From positions 1 to 40,989 of the forward strand of contig JAQBQF010000123.1 of assembly GCA_028287115.1 (NCBI GenBank): a stretch of 40,989 nucleotides of DNA. The letters run 5' to 3'. This document shows positions 29,701-38,462 of this stretch, piece after piece. Position 1 is the stretch's first letter, and every line of letters starts with the position of its first letter. Source of the DNA: Myxococcales bacterium (GTDB lineage: Bacteria > Myxococcota_A > Polyangia > Haliangiales > Haliangiaceae). The notes under the pieces are model-generated. The model did not search any database. It saw nothing but the letters and a program-made list of their open reading frames with translations, and was not told where the DNA came from. The position numbers and the translations under genes were made by a program.

Positions 29701-31188
29701 CTAACGTTCGAGGCGGACCACGTACACGTCGGGCTTCGGAATTCGATCCGTGTCCGCGCGCGTCGACTCGAGTGGCGGCTCGGCGATCGCGAGCTTGAAT
29801 CGATAGATTCCGGTGAACGTCGAGTTGCCTTTGTCGTCGAGGGCGACGCCGCGTCCCTGATCGTGGTCGTGATCGCCCCAGCTCTGGACCCACATGGTCG
29901 CGCCTTTCGGATCGAGCTTGAGCGCGAACACGTCCTTGTTGCCCTTGCTGGTGACCGGCCCTTTGCCGAAATCTACGGTCTGCTGAAACCACCCGGTCGT
30001 GACGCTGTTGCCCGCGGTGTCGACGGCGACGCCCCACGCGATGTCCTCACGCTCGGCGCCGAACGTCCGCGCCCACTCGAGCTTACCTTCGGTCGTGAAC
30101 CGCGCGATGAACGCGTCCGCTTCGCCGAGCGATGCGTGCTGGTCGCCTTCGCCGAACGAGATGGTCTTGTCGAACGAGCCAACCATCGTGACGTGACCCG
30201 CGGGATCGACCGCGACACCGCCGGCCGCATCGTTGAGCCCGTAGCCGAATCGCTGCGACCACTTGTGATCCCCGTTGGTGTCGTACTTCGCGAGCACGAC
30301 ATCGTTATCGGAGCCGCCCGCGGCCTTGAGCGGCTTGCCGCCCCAGTCCGAGACATCGGCGAAATGCCCCTGCACGTAGATGTTGCCGTTCGCGTCGACG
30401 GCGACGTGCAAGATCGTGTCTTTGTAGGCGCCGCCAAACTGCTTCATCCATTCGAGGTCGCCGCTCGGCGCGAGCTTCGCGAGCAGCGCATCGGTGTCGC
30501 CTTTTGACTTGAGGGTCGTCGAGCCGAGCGAGATCGAGTCTTTGAACGAGCCGCCGATCACCCAGCCGCCATCGGGCGTCCCGGCGACCGCATTGGCACC
30601 GTCGGAGTCGATGCCGCCGAGCCGCCACGTCCACTTCGCGACCCCGTTGCGATCGAACGCGGCGACGAACAGGTCATCGGAGCCGATCGCTTTCTGCGTG
30701 AACTCGCCGATCTTGATCTCGTCGAGGAAGTTGCCGACGACGACCACCGTGTCACCGCGCACCGCGATCGCATTCGCCGCGTCGTCGCGCTTGGCGCCGA
30801 ACGTCTGTGCCCACACCAGCTTGCCCGTCGGGTCGAGCTTCGCGACGAAGGCGTCGGAGCCGCCGGCGGAAGGCTTCTTGCCGATCTTGGGCCCGAAATC
30901 GATCTCGCCGTCGAAGTACCCGCAGATGTAGATGTTGCCGTCGGCGTCGAGCGCGATCCCTCGTGGCGCATCGATCCCGAGGCCGCCGAAGCCCGTCGCC
31001 CACACGGGCTTGCCCGTCGCGCCACCCCGATCCGCTGCGAGCGGCGGCAGCGGCGTCGTAGGCACAGGCTTCTTCGGAGCGACTGCGACCGCCTGGGCTG
31101 TCTTGGTTGGCTCGTCGACCTTCTTCGGCTGGTCTTTCGAACAACCGAGTGCGAGAACGACGAACGCGATCATGGACGGGCGCAGCAT
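29701..31188 (-). CDS. SBBP-repeat beta-propeller lipoprotein
   Basis: This 495-aa exported protein has the signal peptide MLRPSMIAFVVLALGC, with lipobox LALGC (Cys16), then a Lys/Pro linker. Residues 60-490 hold about eight SBBP-type repeats of roughly 50 residues. Each has a G(V/I)A(V/L)DxxGNxYxxG strand pair followed by a D-A-F-V-A-K-L-D-x-x-G-x-x-x-W-x-x-x-F-G segment, e.g. GIALDADGNIYICGYF with DAFVAKLDPTGKLVWAQTFG. These build a surface beta-propeller; the function is unknown and such proteins are numerous in myxobacteria. The ATG at 31188 was chosen over a GTG two codons upstream. It is divergent from the HEAT-cyclophilin gene by 49 bp. Confidence 0.85.
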   Translation of the reverse strand: MLRPSMIAFVVLALGCSKDQPKKVDEPTKTAQAVAVAPKKPVPTTPLPPLAADRGGATGKPVWATGFGGLGIDAPRGIALDADGNIYICGYFDGEIDFGPKIGKKPSAGGSDAFVAKLDPTGKLVWAQTFGAKRDDAANAIAVRGDTVVVVGNFLDEIKIGEFTQKAIGSDDLFVAAFDRNGVAKWTWRLGGIDSDGANAVAGTPDGGWVIGGSFKDSISLGSTTLKSKGDTDALLAKLAPSGDLEWMKQFGGAYKDTILHVAVDANGNIYVQGHFADVSDWGGKPLKAAGGSDNDVVLAKYDTNGDHKWSQRFGYGLNDAAGGVAVDPAGHVTMVGSFDKTISFGEGDQHASLGEADAFIARFTTEGKLEWARTFGAEREDIAWGVAVDTAGNSVTTGWFQQTVDFGKGPVTSKGNKDVFALKLDPKGATMWVQSWGDHDHDQGRGVALDDKGNSTFTGIYRFKLAIAEPPLESTRADTDRIPKPDVYVVRLER

Positions 31189-31225
31189 GAGCACACGATG
31201 TCACGCGTCGCGAACATCATCAATG

Positions 31226-31231
31226 TAGTAT
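31226..31231 (+). promoter_or_regulatory. Putative -10 box (TAGTAT) of the HEAT-cyclophilin gene
   Basis: TAGTAT lies exactly 6 nt before the ATG at 31238, preceded by TG (extended -10). No Shine-Dalgarno sequence is present. Confidence 0.45.
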
Positions 31232-31237
31232 CCGCGC

Positions 31238-33550
31238 ATGAACAGGCGCTGCGCGCTCGCTGCAACCGCGATGCTCGTCGGGTGTCCTTCGTCTTCGCCG
31301 TCACCTCGTATTCCGGTGCCTCCGAGCGATACGGCGCTGCGCATTCGCATCGCGCAAGCGGAGGCGCGCCGCAACGACGGCATCGCTGAGCTGTCGATGC
31401 TCGCGCGAGATCACGACACACATACGCGCGAGCTCGCACTGCGTGGTCTCGGTCGGATCGGCGGTCCCCAAGCCTTGGGTGTTCTCGAACAGTCGATTGC
31501 TGATCCAGATCCAGACGTCGCTGCGTCAGCGATGAGTGCGATCGGAGTTGCCGCGTCCCTCGATGATCTGTCGCCGGAGGACGCAACGCGGCTGGGCGAC
31601 GAGCTTGTTCATGCGATCAGCAGTGCTTCGAGGTCCAACGACCGAGCACCTCGAGATCAGATCCAGCGATTCGCGCTGGCGACACGTGAGCGCGCGGCTC
31701 TCGCGGGAATCGAAGCGTTCGGCCGAGTCGGTGGCGCGTCGATGCAACTCGAGCTCGCGCGCGCGGTCGGGCACACGGTGCGTCCGCCATCGCAGCTACG
31801 TCCCTTGAAGCTCGAGAATGATCATGGTCAGGTCAAAGTCGCCGATCCCGATTGGGACCGAGTTGCGCTCGCGGGTCTGTTTGCGCCGTTCGATGCAAAG
31901 AATCCGACGCTTGCGGAAGCAGCAGCGATCGCCTTGGGCCGCCTAGGACGTCGCAAGATCGAGCTCGATCGATGGTCGCGACTCGCACTAGGGCTGGCTA
32001 CAGTGTTTACCGATCGGCAGGTCCGCTACGCGGCGGTTTATGCGCTCGCGCGCGAGCAACGCGCTAAGGACGCACCGCACGACACCGAAGTCGAAGCCGC
32101 GCTCGCGGCGCGAGTCACCGACGACGAGCCCGAGATTCGCGCACAGGCGATCGCCGGTCTCGCGAAGCGCGGCGCGATCGAAGTCGCGCGCAAGCCGATC
32201 GAAGATTCGCTGCGCGATCGCGATTGGCGCGTCGCGGTCGAAGCCGTGCGTGCGCTCGCGGGAGATCACGGCGACGATGCGGGGCGCGATGCGGTCGCCG
32301 CCGCGCTGCTCCGCCGATGGACCGAGCTCGTGCGTGGCAATGAAGCCGACGCACACGTCGTGATCGAAGGCGAGAAGCTGCTCGCCGGTCACGCGGATCG
32401 GCCGCTCGTGATCGCGGCGCTCACGGCGCTCGCGACCTCGGCGCCCGGTGAGACGAAGGTCGCGGCGATCGCGCGCGGCTGGATCGAGTGCCTCGCGGTC
32501 GCCGCGGCGGTGCGCGCCTCGCCGCACCCCGATGTCTCCGCGCTCGCGAGCTGCGGTCACGGGAATCTTCCCGATCATCTCCGCTTGCCGCTCGTCGCCG
32601 AGCTCGTCAGCGCGGGCGCGGGCGACGCGACGACCCGCAGGGCGGCACTCCGTCTCGTGCTCGTGCATGGCGATGCTCGCGTGCGCGCCGCCGGAATCGG
32701 CGCGCTCCCGGTGGTGTGGAAGGAGGACGCGGAAGATCGCGCGGCAGCTCTCGGCACGCTGACCTCGGCGCTCGGCGCGACCGATTCATTCGTCGCCGGT
32801 GCCGCGGTCGATGCCGCGCTCGCGATCTACGACGCGCTCCCCGATGGCCCGTCGAGGGCAACGCTCGATGCGGCGGTCGTCGCGCGTGCCGCCGTCGAAC
32901 ACGACGTCGAGCTTTCGGGCTCGCTCTACGATCTGATCGCGAAGCAGAAGATCGCGACCGGCGCCGATGCGTGCCGCGCCGGTCTGCGGGGGCATCCCGT
33001 TCGAGTCCATGCCGCGGTCGAGTGCTTGCGCGTGCTCGGAGAACCGCAAGCCGTGCCGATCGCGGAGCCCGTGCCGCCTCCACCCGTCGACGTCGCGAGC
33101 GTGATCAATCACCAGATCACGTGGCACCTCGTGACGACGCGCGGCGAGATCGTGATCGCCCTAAGACCCGATGTCGCGCCGTGGAACGTGGCGACCGTCG
33201 TCGCCCTGACGCGCAAAGGCTTCTACGATGGTCTCGAGCTCCATCGCGTCGTGCCGAACTTCGTGGCCCAAGGTGGGGATCCGACGATGACCGGAGCCGG
33301 CGGCCCCGGCTTCTCGAACCCGGCGGAGCCCGGGACTGCGCGCGATGGCGGCGGATTCTATGTAGGTGGCGTGGGCATGGCAGACGCCGGCCGCGATTCC
33401 GGAGGCTCGCAGTGGTTTGTCATGCACTCGCGAGCCGCGTACCTCGACGGTCGCTACACGTGGATCGGCACGGTCCGAAGCGGGCAGAAGTCCGCGGATG
33501 CCTTGCTGATCGGCGACCGCGTCCTCCACGCGACGGTCGAGCTCGAATAG
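31238..33550 (+). CDS. HEAT-repeat lipoprotein with C-terminal cyclophilin-type peptidyl-prolyl isomerase
   Basis: This 770-aa lipoprotein has the signal peptide MNRRCALAATAMLVGC (lipobox LVGC, Cys16) and is periplasmic or envelope-bound. Residues 45-620 are HEAT-like helical repeats (ELALRGLGRIGGPQALGVLEQSI, PDVAASAMSAIGVAA, EIRAQAIAGLAKRGAIEVA, DWRVAVEAVRALAG). The last 145 residues form a cyclophilin domain: WHLVTTRGEIVIAL, AVGNVATV-like entry, GLELHRVVPNFVAQGGDP with the catalytic Arg, and GSQWFVMHS, which has Trp in place of the usual Phe of GSQFF. Its predicted role is folding help or scaffolding for exported proteins. It runs in the same direction as the cytochrome gene, 95 bp ahead. 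Confidence 0.87.
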   Translation: MNRRCALAATAMLVGCPSSSPSPRIPVPPSDTALRIRIAQAEARRNDGIAELSMLARDHDTHTRELALRGLGRIGGPQALGVLEQSIADPDPDVAASAMSAIGVAASLDDLSPEDATRLGDELVHAISSASRSNDRAPRDQIQRFALATRERAALAGIEAFGRVGGASMQLELARAVGHTVRPPSQLRPLKLENDHGQVKVADPDWDRVALAGLFAPFDAKNPTLAEAAAIALGRLGRRKIELDRWSRLALGLATVFTDRQVRYAAVYALAREQRAKDAPHDTEVEAALAARVTDDEPEIRAQAIAGLAKRGAIEVARKPIEDSLRDRDWRVAVEAVRALAGDHGDDAGRDAVAAALLRRWTELVRGNEADAHVVIEGEKLLAGHADRPLVIAALTALATSAPGETKVAAIARGWIECLAVAAAVRASPHPDVSALASCGHGNLPDHLRLPLVAELVSAGAGDATTRRAALRLVLVHGDARVRAAGIGALPVVWKEDAEDRAAALGTLTSALGATDSFVAGAAVDAALAIYDALPDGPSRATLDAAVVARAAVEHDVELSGSLYDLIAKQKIATGADACRAGLRGHPVRVHAAVECLRVLGEPQAVPIAEPVPPPPVDVASVINHQITWHLVTTRGEIVIALRPDVAPWNVATVVALTRKGFYDGLELHRVVPNFVAQGGDPTMTGAGGPGFSNPAEPGTARDGGGFYVGGVGMADAGRDSGGSQWFVMHSRAAYLDGRYTWIGTVRSGQKSADALLIGDRVLHATVELE

Positions 33551-33645
33551 CCGCCCCTACAAACCTGAAACCACTCGGGATCTGGCGGTGTCCGGGCGAC
33601 ATGGCAAATAGATCGCGCGGCCTGTTCGTTCGTTCGATAGGCAAC

Positions 33646-35517
33646 ATGCGCCGCTATCTTGCAACGCTCGTCCCCGCAAGCATCGTCACCGTTGGTGTCG
33701 CCCTCGCGCATCCGGTGATGGCGAAACGAATGGTCTCCGATTTCGACGTCGCCCAACCGGCGTTCCAGCTCCTCGGGCGGCCGGTCGGCGGCACGAAGCC
33801 CGCGACGGCAACGGCCGCGTACCTGACGTCATCGCGGATCGCCGCAGTCGGCGAAGGTGCACTCGTCATCGACGCCGATAGCGGCAAGCTGATTCGAACC
33901 GACAAGGCCGGCAAGAACATCGCGCAACTCGACATCGGTCAGAATGCCGGCCTGTTGGCGTTCGATCCGGTGGCGAGCACCGCGTATGTCGCGGATCGTC
34001 TCAACAATAGAGTCGCGGTCATCAGGATCGGCGACAAGCTCGAGATCACGGGGACGCTGCAGACGCCGGTCGAGCCCTATGGCGTCGCGCTCGCGCCGGA
34101 TCGCAAGACCCTGCTCGTCACGACGATCGCGGATCGCACGCTCGTCGCCTACGATCTCGCCAGCTCGAAAGAGAAATGGCGCACGGCGCTCGCTCGCGAA
34201 CCGCGCGGCCTCGCGATCTCGCCCGATGGCTCGCGTGCGCTCGTCGCGTATCTCGCGACCGGTACCGTCGACGAGATCGATCTCGTCGAGACGCATGCCG
34301 CGGAGCATGTCGCGCTCTCGACCGCCGGATCCCCGCGCCGCTGTCGTCGTTGCGGCAACGACGGCGACACCTTCGCGCGCGGCTCGTTCGCGCTGACGTT
34401 CATGGGCGATCACCAGGCGGTCGTCCCGTTTCAGCGCGAGACGCCGGTCCAGCAGCTCGCCGGCAGCGAGAACACGGGCAGCTACGGCGGTGGCTTCGAG
34501 CCGCCGCTCACGCATCAGCTCGCGTTTCTTTCGATGACGGGCGAGCGGACCAACCAGATCACGGCGACGATCTCGCAGCATCAGCCGCGCGCGCTCGCGT
34601 GGGACGGGGCGCACGACGCGCTCTACGTCGCGGGCATGGGCACCGACACGATCCTTCAGATCAAGAATGCGTCGCAGGTCAGCATCACGCAAGGCCTCTC
34701 CACCACGGTCAAGAGCGGCAAGGACGCATGCGGTCCCGACGGCCTCGCGGTCACCTCGAGCGGCAACGTCCTCGTGTGGTGCTCCTTCACGCGTAACGTC
34801 GAGCGTGTCGACTTCGTCGATGCCAAGGGCGAGCTCGCGGCGGCGACGAAGATGAACGCCGGCCCGGCCCTCGTCGCGTCGACGATGGGTGACAAGCAAC
34901 ACCTCGGCATGGTGCTGTTCCACAGCGCCGAGCCGCAGATCTCGCAACGTGGCGCGCTCGCTTGCGCGAGCTGCCATCCCGACGGGCGCGCGGACGGCCT
35001 GTCGTGGCGGATCGACAAGCACGAGCTACAGACGCCCCTCCTGACCGGGCGCGTCGTCGGTACGCATCCCTACAAATGGGACGGCGGCGATCCGACCCTC
35101 CGCGACAGCTTGACCTCGACGATGAAGCGCCTTGGCGGCATCGGCCTCGACAAGCCGCAGACCGACGCACTCGCCGCCTATGTCGAAGGGCTGCCCGCAG
35201 TTCGCACGCCGACCCGTGATGGGCAGATGGTCGCGCGCGGCAAGAAGCTGTTCGACAGCGACGCCGGCTGCCGCAGCTGTCACGACGGCGCCAACTACAC
35301 CGATCAGGAGCGCCACAAGTTCTCCGGCACGCTGTCCGAGAGCGACACGCCGAGCTTGATCGGGATCGCGGCGAGCGCGCCGTACTTCCACGACGGGAGC
35401 GCGGCGACCCTCGAAGCGCTGCTCCGCGACCGCGGCGCGGTTCACGGCATGGCCGAAACCTCGAACCTAAATGACCAGCAAATCGCAGATTTGACGGCTT
35501 TTCTCGAGACCCTGTAA
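33646..35517 (+). CDS. Beta-propeller (YncE-like) dihaem cytochrome c, MauG/CcpA-related C-terminus
   Basis: This 623-aa periplasmic protein has the signal peptide MRRYLATLVPASIVTVGVALAHPVMA. Residues 40-400 form a YncE-like propeller (VASTAYVADRLNNRVAVIRI, PYGVALAPDRKTLLVTTIADRTLVAYDL, PRGLAISPDGSRALVAYL), interrupted by a CRRC pair (Cys233, Cys236). The C-terminus has two haem c sites: CASCH (C440-H444) and CRSCH (C542-H546). KFSGTLSESDTPSLIGIAASAPYFHDGSAATLEALL is typical of MauG/dihaem peroxidase ends. It may oxidise a periplasmic substrate or perform peroxide-linked electron transfer; the substrate is unknown. ATG 33646 gives the signal peptide; ATG 33601 would put 15 residues ahead of it. 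Confidence 0.85.
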   Translation: MRRYLATLVPASIVTVGVALAHPVMAKRMVSDFDVAQPAFQLLGRPVGGTKPATATAAYLTSSRIAAVGEGALVIDADSGKLIRTDKAGKNIAQLDIGQNAGLLAFDPVASTAYVADRLNNRVAVIRIGDKLEITGTLQTPVEPYGVALAPDRKTLLVTTIADRTLVAYDLASSKEKWRTALAREPRGLAISPDGSRALVAYLATGTVDEIDLVETHAAEHVALSTAGSPRRCRRCGNDGDTFARGSFALTFMGDHQAVVPFQRETPVQQLAGSENTGSYGGGFEPPLTHQLAFLSMTGERTNQITATISQHQPRALAWDGAHDALYVAGMGTDTILQIKNASQVSITQGLSTTVKSGKDACGPDGLAVTSSGNVLVWCSFTRNVERVDFVDAKGELAAATKMNAGPALVASTMGDKQHLGMVLFHSAEPQISQRGALACASCHPDGRADGLSWRIDKHELQTPLLTGRVVGTHPYKWDGGDPTLRDSLTSTMKRLGGIGLDKPQTDALAAYVEGLPAVRTPTRDGQMVARGKKLFDSDAGCRSCHDGANYTDQERHKFSGTLSESDTPSLIGIAASAPYFHDGSAATLEALLRDRGAVHGMAETSNLNDQQIADLTAFLETL

Positions 35518-35549
35518 ACCGGCTTACGAGGGTGGGGATCGAGAGGCAC

Positions 35550-35873
35550 ATGCGCGCACTTCTCTCGCTGCTATTGACCGTCCCCTTGGCGTTTCATGCC
35601 CGAACGGCGGCCGCCTGCGATGACGACGAAGAAGACGAGCAGGTCGCCGGCGTCGACGCCAACGATGATGACGACGATCAGCCGGAACAGCAGGTCGCTG
35701 ATTCCGATACCAGCAGCGACGACATCGCTGCGCGCCTGCAAGAGATCGAGAGTCGGCTCGACGAGCTGAACGAGCGCGTGTCCGAGCTCGGCGACGGCGA
35801 GGCACCGTCACGGCAGATGGACGAGCCGACCACCGAGGTCGAAGTTCACTGGGACGTCGACGTCGACTTCTAG
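35550..35873 (+). CDS. Small secreted acidic protein with coiled coil
   Basis: This 107-aa protein has the signal peptide MRALLSLLLTVPLAFHARTAAA. The mature part begins with Cys and an Asp/Glu tract (CDDDEEDEQ, NDDDDDQPEQQ). A heptad-like helix IAARLQEIESRLDELNERVSELG (about residues 67-89) follows, then VEVHWDVDVDF. I do not recognise a family. The very low isoelectric point and coiled coil suggest a metal- or partner-binding periplasmic accessory. GAGAGG lies just before the ATG at 35550; a GTG at 35532 is possible. Its TAG stop lies within the CTAG shared with the convergent ABC permease. Confidence 0.65.
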   Translation: MRALLSLLLTVPLAFHARTAAACDDDEEDEQVAGVDANDDDDDQPEQQVADSDTSSDDIAARLQEIESRLDELNERVSELGDGEAPSRQMDEPTTEVEVHWDVDVDF

Positions 35874-36658
35874 CTCGATGCGCTCGTGTAGTTGCGAATC
35901 GCGGCGACCCAGATCAATCGACTGACGAGCAGCATGGCGAGCGAGCCGAGGATCGTGCCGGCGGCCGTGCGCAGGTCGATGCGGCCGAGGAGCGCCATCG
36001 CCGGAAACGTCGTCATCACGGCGACCGGAATGATGAACGTGAACACGTAGCGCCAGGCGCCGCGAAACACCTGGACGGGCCAGCGCGCGGTGTCGAAGAT
36101 CGAGCCGAGCAGGTACATCAAGTTGTCGAGGCGGCCGACCCAGAACGAAGCGGCGGCACACACGATCCACAGCGAGTACATCGCGATCGTCCCGGCGACG
36201 AGCAGCACCAGTCCGAGAGCGAGGCTGCCCGGCGTCGGCGCGTGGCCCCGGCGAACGAACGCATACACGGCGATCGCGATCGCGCCCAGGAGATCGAAGA
36301 TCTTCCACGGCTCGTACTGCGACGCGGTGACCATCGCCTGTGCATCGACCGGCTTCAGCAGCACGTAGTCAAACGACCCCGAGCGGATCTTCTCGACGAG
36401 GCTGACGAGCGAAGGGCTGACGATGCCCTCGAGGACAGCGCGGATCGCCATGAAGTACGCGATCACGATCAACGCCGAAGGCGCGTCCCAGCCTGCGACC
36501 GATGCGCGGCCGTCGAACAACACGAACAGCGGCAGCAGCGTCAACGCCATCCACAGCATGGACATCAGGCCTTCGAGCACGAAGTTCGCGCGGTAGGCCA
36601 TCGCGGAGGCAATGCTGATGCGGAGCTGGATCGCGACCAGTCCGAGATATCGCCTCAT
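35870..36658 (-). CDS. ABC-2 type transporter permease (COG3694-like)
   Basis: This 262-aa inner-membrane protein has about six TM helices. It starts MRRYLGLVAIQLRISIASAMAYRANFVLEGLMSMLWMAL, a typical permease entry of the COG3694/DUF990 type, and has SGSFDYVLLKPVDAQ, the 'LL(R/K)P' loop seen in these permeases. Its ATG overlaps the stop of the preceding permease (ATGA), so the two probably form a heterodimer with the upstream ATPase. Its stop is in a CTAG shared with the convergent small secreted gene. Substrate unknown; related systems include a proposed cyanobacterial viologen exporter. Confidence 0.85.
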   Translation of the reverse strand: MRRYLGLVAIQLRISIASAMAYRANFVLEGLMSMLWMALTLLPLFVLFDGRASVAGWDAPSALIVIAYFMAIRAVLEGIVSPSLVSLVEKIRSGSFDYVLLKPVDAQAMVTASQYEPWKIFDLLGAIAIAVYAFVRRGHAPTPGSLALGLVLLVAGTIAMYSLWIVCAAASFWVGRLDNLMYLLGSIFDTARWPVQVFRGAWRYVFTFIIPVAVMTTFPAMALLGRIDLRTAAGTILGSLAMLLVSRLIWVAAIRNYTSASS

Positions 36659-37464
36659 CCGCCGACCGCCTCGAACTTGCGGACGCCGGCGCGCCAGATC
36701 GCGAGCGCGATCGCCAACGTGATCGCGGCCCACGCGACCTGACCGCCGACGATGGCAAAGACGTGCTCGGTATCGAGCGTCTTCGTCATCAGCTCGACCG
36801 GGACGCTCAACATGTAACGGAACGGCAGCCATTCCGCGACGACCGCGATCGGTCGCGGCATCAGATCGAGCGGCAACAGGTAGCCCGAGAACAGCGAGTA
36901 CAGCCCGAAGTAGAGGTTCGAGATCGCCATCGTGTTGGTCAGGAAGAAAGCCATGGCGCCGATCGCGAACAAGATCGCGAACGTGATCAGCCAGGCGAGC
37001 AAGATCGAGGGCACGATCATCGCGAGCTGCAGCGGATCCGTTGTCAGCGAGCTCGCGCCCGAGCTCACGAGCAGCGCGACCGCCACCGGCAAGGCGACGA
37101 GCGACCGAAACGGAATCGCCGCGAAGTGGCTCGTCGCGTACGCGAAGAACGGATGGATCGGACGCAGCAGGCGCATCGCCATGACGCCGAGCCGGATCTC
37201 CTCCATCATCTGCCAGGCGACCCAGTTGCCGGTCAGTTGCCGCACGATCAGGTTCGCGAGGTAGTACGCGACGAAGCTCGACGACGTGTACCCGTGAAAC
37301 GGCGCTTCACGCGCGACGCTCGTCCACAGCCCGAGCATGATCAGCGGCTGCGTCGTCGTCAGGATCCAGACCAGGAACTCGGCGCGATACGCGACGGTCT
37401 CGGCGACACCGATCCGCAGCAGCGTCGGCAGCGCCCGCAGCGTACGGAGCGGAGTCGACCTCAT
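36655..37464 (-). CDS. ABC-2 type transporter permease (COG4587-like)
   Basis: This 269-aa membrane protein has about six TM helices. It begins LPTLLRIGVAETVAYRAEFLVWILTTTQPLIMLGLW and has MEEIRLGVMAMRLLRPIHPFFAY, the same LLRP loop as its partner, then LYSLFSGYLLPLDLMPRPI and EWLPFRYMLSVPVEL. The latter are typical of the COG4587 member of this two-permease, one-ATPase set. Start and stop overlap the neighbouring genes by 4 bp each (ATGA), indicating stoichiometric translation. Confidence 0.86.
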   Translation of the reverse strand: MRSTPLRTLRALPTLLRIGVAETVAYRAEFLVWILTTTQPLIMLGLWTSVAREAPFHGYTSSSFVAYYLANLIVRQLTGNWVAWQMMEEIRLGVMAMRLLRPIHPFFAYATSHFAAIPFRSLVALPVAVALLVSSGASSLTTDPLQLAMIVPSILLAWLITFAILFAIGAMAFFLTNTMAISNLYFGLYSLFSGYLLPLDLMPRPIAVVAEWLPFRYMLSVPVELMTKTLDTEHVFAIVGGQVAWAAITLAIALAIWRAGVRKFEAVGG

Positions 37465-38462
37465 GACGCGGCGATCGCCTTGGCGCCTTCGCCCCGCGAC
37501 TTGCCGAACATCTCGCGCAGGATCTCTTCGAGTGGCGGATCTTCGATCGCGAAATCGGCGGCGCGCAGCGTGCCGAGCAGGTGGCCGACAACGGCCGGCA
37601 GCTCGCGCTCGGAGACGCGCAGCGTGATCCGCTGGCCGTCGCGCACGAGGATCGTGCCGAGCTTCGCGAGGTCGTCGTCGGCGACCGGCTCGACGAGCGT
37701 GAACGATACGCGCTTGTCCGGATCCATCGTCTTGATCAGCTTGCGCAGATCGCCATCGTGGATCAGCTTGCCTTGATCGATCACGATGATCCGCGGGCAC
37801 AGCGCGACGACATCGTCCATGTAGTGCGACGTCAGCAGCACGGTCGCCTCGTGACGATGGTTGTAGCTGCGGATGAAGTCGCGGATCGCGACCTGCATCG
37901 CGACATCGAGACCGATCGTCGGTTCGTCGAGGAACAGCGTCGTCGGTCGGTGTAACAGGGCCGCGGCGAGCTCGCACTTCATGCGCTCGCCGAGCGACAG
38001 CTGGCGGGTCGGCTTGTCGACGAGTGGCCCGAGCTCGAGCAGGTCGGTCAGCTCCTTCAGGGTCGCGGAATATTGCTCGCGCGGGACATCGAAGACCGCG
38101 CGATTCATCTCGTACGTCTCCGCGGGCGGCAGATCCCAGATCAGCTGCGACTTTTGGCCCATCACGAGCGTGATCTTGCGCAGGAACTCCGGCTGGCGCC
38201 GAAATGGCACGTGGTCCTCGACCTCGACCGTGCCGCTCGTCGGATGTAAGAGACCCGACAGCACCTTCAGCGTCGTCGTCTTGCCCGCGCCGTTCGGACC
38301 GAGGAAGCCGACGCGCTCACCGCGTTCGATCGTAAACGACACGCCATCGACGGCCTTGACGATCTCGTACTTGCGGCGCACCAGCGAGCGCAAGGCCGCG
38401 GCAAACCCGGGCGGTCGCTTGTGCACCTTGAAGTGCTTCGTCAGCTCGGCGGCCCGGATCAC
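37461..38462 (-). CDS. ABC transporter ATP-binding protein (COG4586-like)
   Basis: This 333-aa ATPase powers the two permeases. It has the Walker A GPNGAGKT (55-62), Q-loop MGQKSQLIWDLPP, signature LSLGERMK, Walker B TLFLDEPTIGLD and H-loop LLTSHYMDD. The N-terminal insert FKVHKRPPGFAAALRSLVRRKYEIVKAVDG is typical of COG4586. A C-terminal domain (about 240-333) may contact substrate or permeases. The start is GTG, directly after the TAA of the GbsR-type gene (TAAGTG), with no gap. Confidence 0.92.
   Translation of the reverse strand: MIRAAELTKHFKVHKRPPGFAAALRSLVRRKYEIVKAVDGVSFTIERGERVGFLGPNGAGKTTTLKVLSGLLHPTSGTVEVEDHVPFRRQPEFLRKITLVMGQKSQLIWDLPPAETYEMNRAVFDVPREQYSATLKELTDLLELGPLVDKPTRQLSLGERMKCELAAALLHRPTTLFLDEPTIGLDVAMQVAIRDFIRSYNHRHEATVLLTSHYMDDVVALCPRIIVIDQGKLIHDGDLRKLIKTMDPDKRVSFTLVEPVADDDLAKLGTILVRDGQRITLRVSERELPAVVGHLLGTLRAADFAIEDPPLEEILREMFGKSRGEGAKAIAAS

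Noticed and set aside
32488..33645. Extension of the dihaem cytochrome frame into the HEAT-cyclophilin gene
   Set aside because: It is a +1 frame shadow of the HEAT repeats; a clean signal peptide starts at 33646.
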